DNA of 34,151 nt from Chryseobacterium aquifrigidense. Lineage in GTDB: Bacteria > Bacteroidota > Bacteroidia > Flavobacteriales > Weeksellaceae. Below are positions 34,064-34,151 of this stretch, in pieces. The position numbers and the translations under genes were made by a program. Each line of letters begins with the position of its first letter. Positions within the stretch are counted from its first letter, which is position 1. Location: the NCBI RefSeq assembly GCF_006716485.1, contig NZ_VFPD01000001.1:1-34151 (forward strand), in the 5' to 3' direction. The notes beneath the pieces are model-generated. The model did no database searches. It was not told the DNA's origin and saw only the letters and a program-made list of their open reading frames with translations.

Positions 34064-34151
34064 GTCTTAAAGTGAGCGCGAAAGGATTCGAGCCTTTGCC
34101 GTCCCGATTGAAATCGGGATGCTCTATCTTGTTTGATTCATTAACATTGTG
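34064..34151 (-). pseudogene. tRNA-3'-half-like repeat, copy 2 (at window edge)
   Basis: This is a near-identical second copy of the 33915-34002 element. The T loop is CTCGAAT, closer to the canonical TTCGAAT, and the acceptor-like end is CGCGCTCA. The anticodon-like loop TTTCAAT would place TCA at the anticodon position, but the stem is simply part of a longer palindrome. The 5' part seems replaced by ATGTTAATGAATCAAAC, as in copy 1. It runs into the window end, so further copies or a parental tRNA may follow. Confidence 0.5.

Noticed and set aside
34064..34151. Functional tRNA with anticodon TCA
   Set aside because: The acceptor 5' strand and D arm are missing and the anticodon-like stem is part of a longer palindrome, so it is scored as a tRNA-derived repeat.

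Overview
The window looks like a chromosomal piece of a flavobacterium, most likely Chryseobacterium or a close Weeksellaceae relative. This is inferred from the low GC, promoters of the Bacteroidota type (TAnnTTTG about 20-100 nt before starts), almost no Shine-Dalgarno sequences, a type IX secretion sorting domain, a SusC/SusD pair, an Oar-type TonB receptor, and intergenic repeats of a style I associate with this genus. No phage, insertion sequence, CRISPR array or integrase is visible.

Layout. 1-390: 3' end of a 23S rRNA gene, 5S rRNA and its terminator. 391-920: gene-free, with a striking 7-bp repeat array. 948-11230: potassium-scavenging block, made of a sigma-54-dependent response regulator, its terminator, two micro-ORFs, kdpF, kdpA, kdpB, kdpC, an outer-membrane porin, a kinase-less KdpD and a separate histidine kinase. 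11262-12209: a secreted protein and a small membrane protein. 12293-14758 (minus): a leucine-rich-repeat T9SS cargo protein. 14941-16947 (minus): ligA. 17271-27801: an Oar-like TonB receptor, a secreted glycerophosphodiester phosphodiesterase, SusC, SusD and a calcineurin-like phosphoesterase, which together look like an organic-phosphate (phosphodiester) acquisition locus. 28153-28866: an SDR oxidoreductase. 28937-29979: tandem ~389-bp repeats. 30041-31729: prmA and a secreted SH3 protein. 31836-33314 (minus): a TPR/HTH membrane regulator. 33315-34151: no convincing gene, but a minus-strand terminator-like hairpin and two tRNA-half-like repeats.

How the genes may work together. In the kdp block the usual KdpD/KdpE pair appears rewired: KdpD keeps only its cytoplasmic ATP-binding and USP parts, signalling is assigned to a HAMP-PAS histidine kinase, and the regulator is an NtrC-type sigma-54 activator, with a porin supplying outer-membrane passage. 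In the phosphodiester locus, SusC/SusD and the Oar-like receptor would import material that the exported GDPD and calcineurin-like enzyme process. TTAA words at 10-11-bp spacing upstream of both receptor genes resemble PhoB/PhoP boxes.

The features most worth a second look are the phosphodiester locus with its candidate Pho boxes, the rewired kdp system with unannotated micro-ORFs, and the unusually dense repeat families between genes, one of which may supply a start codon.
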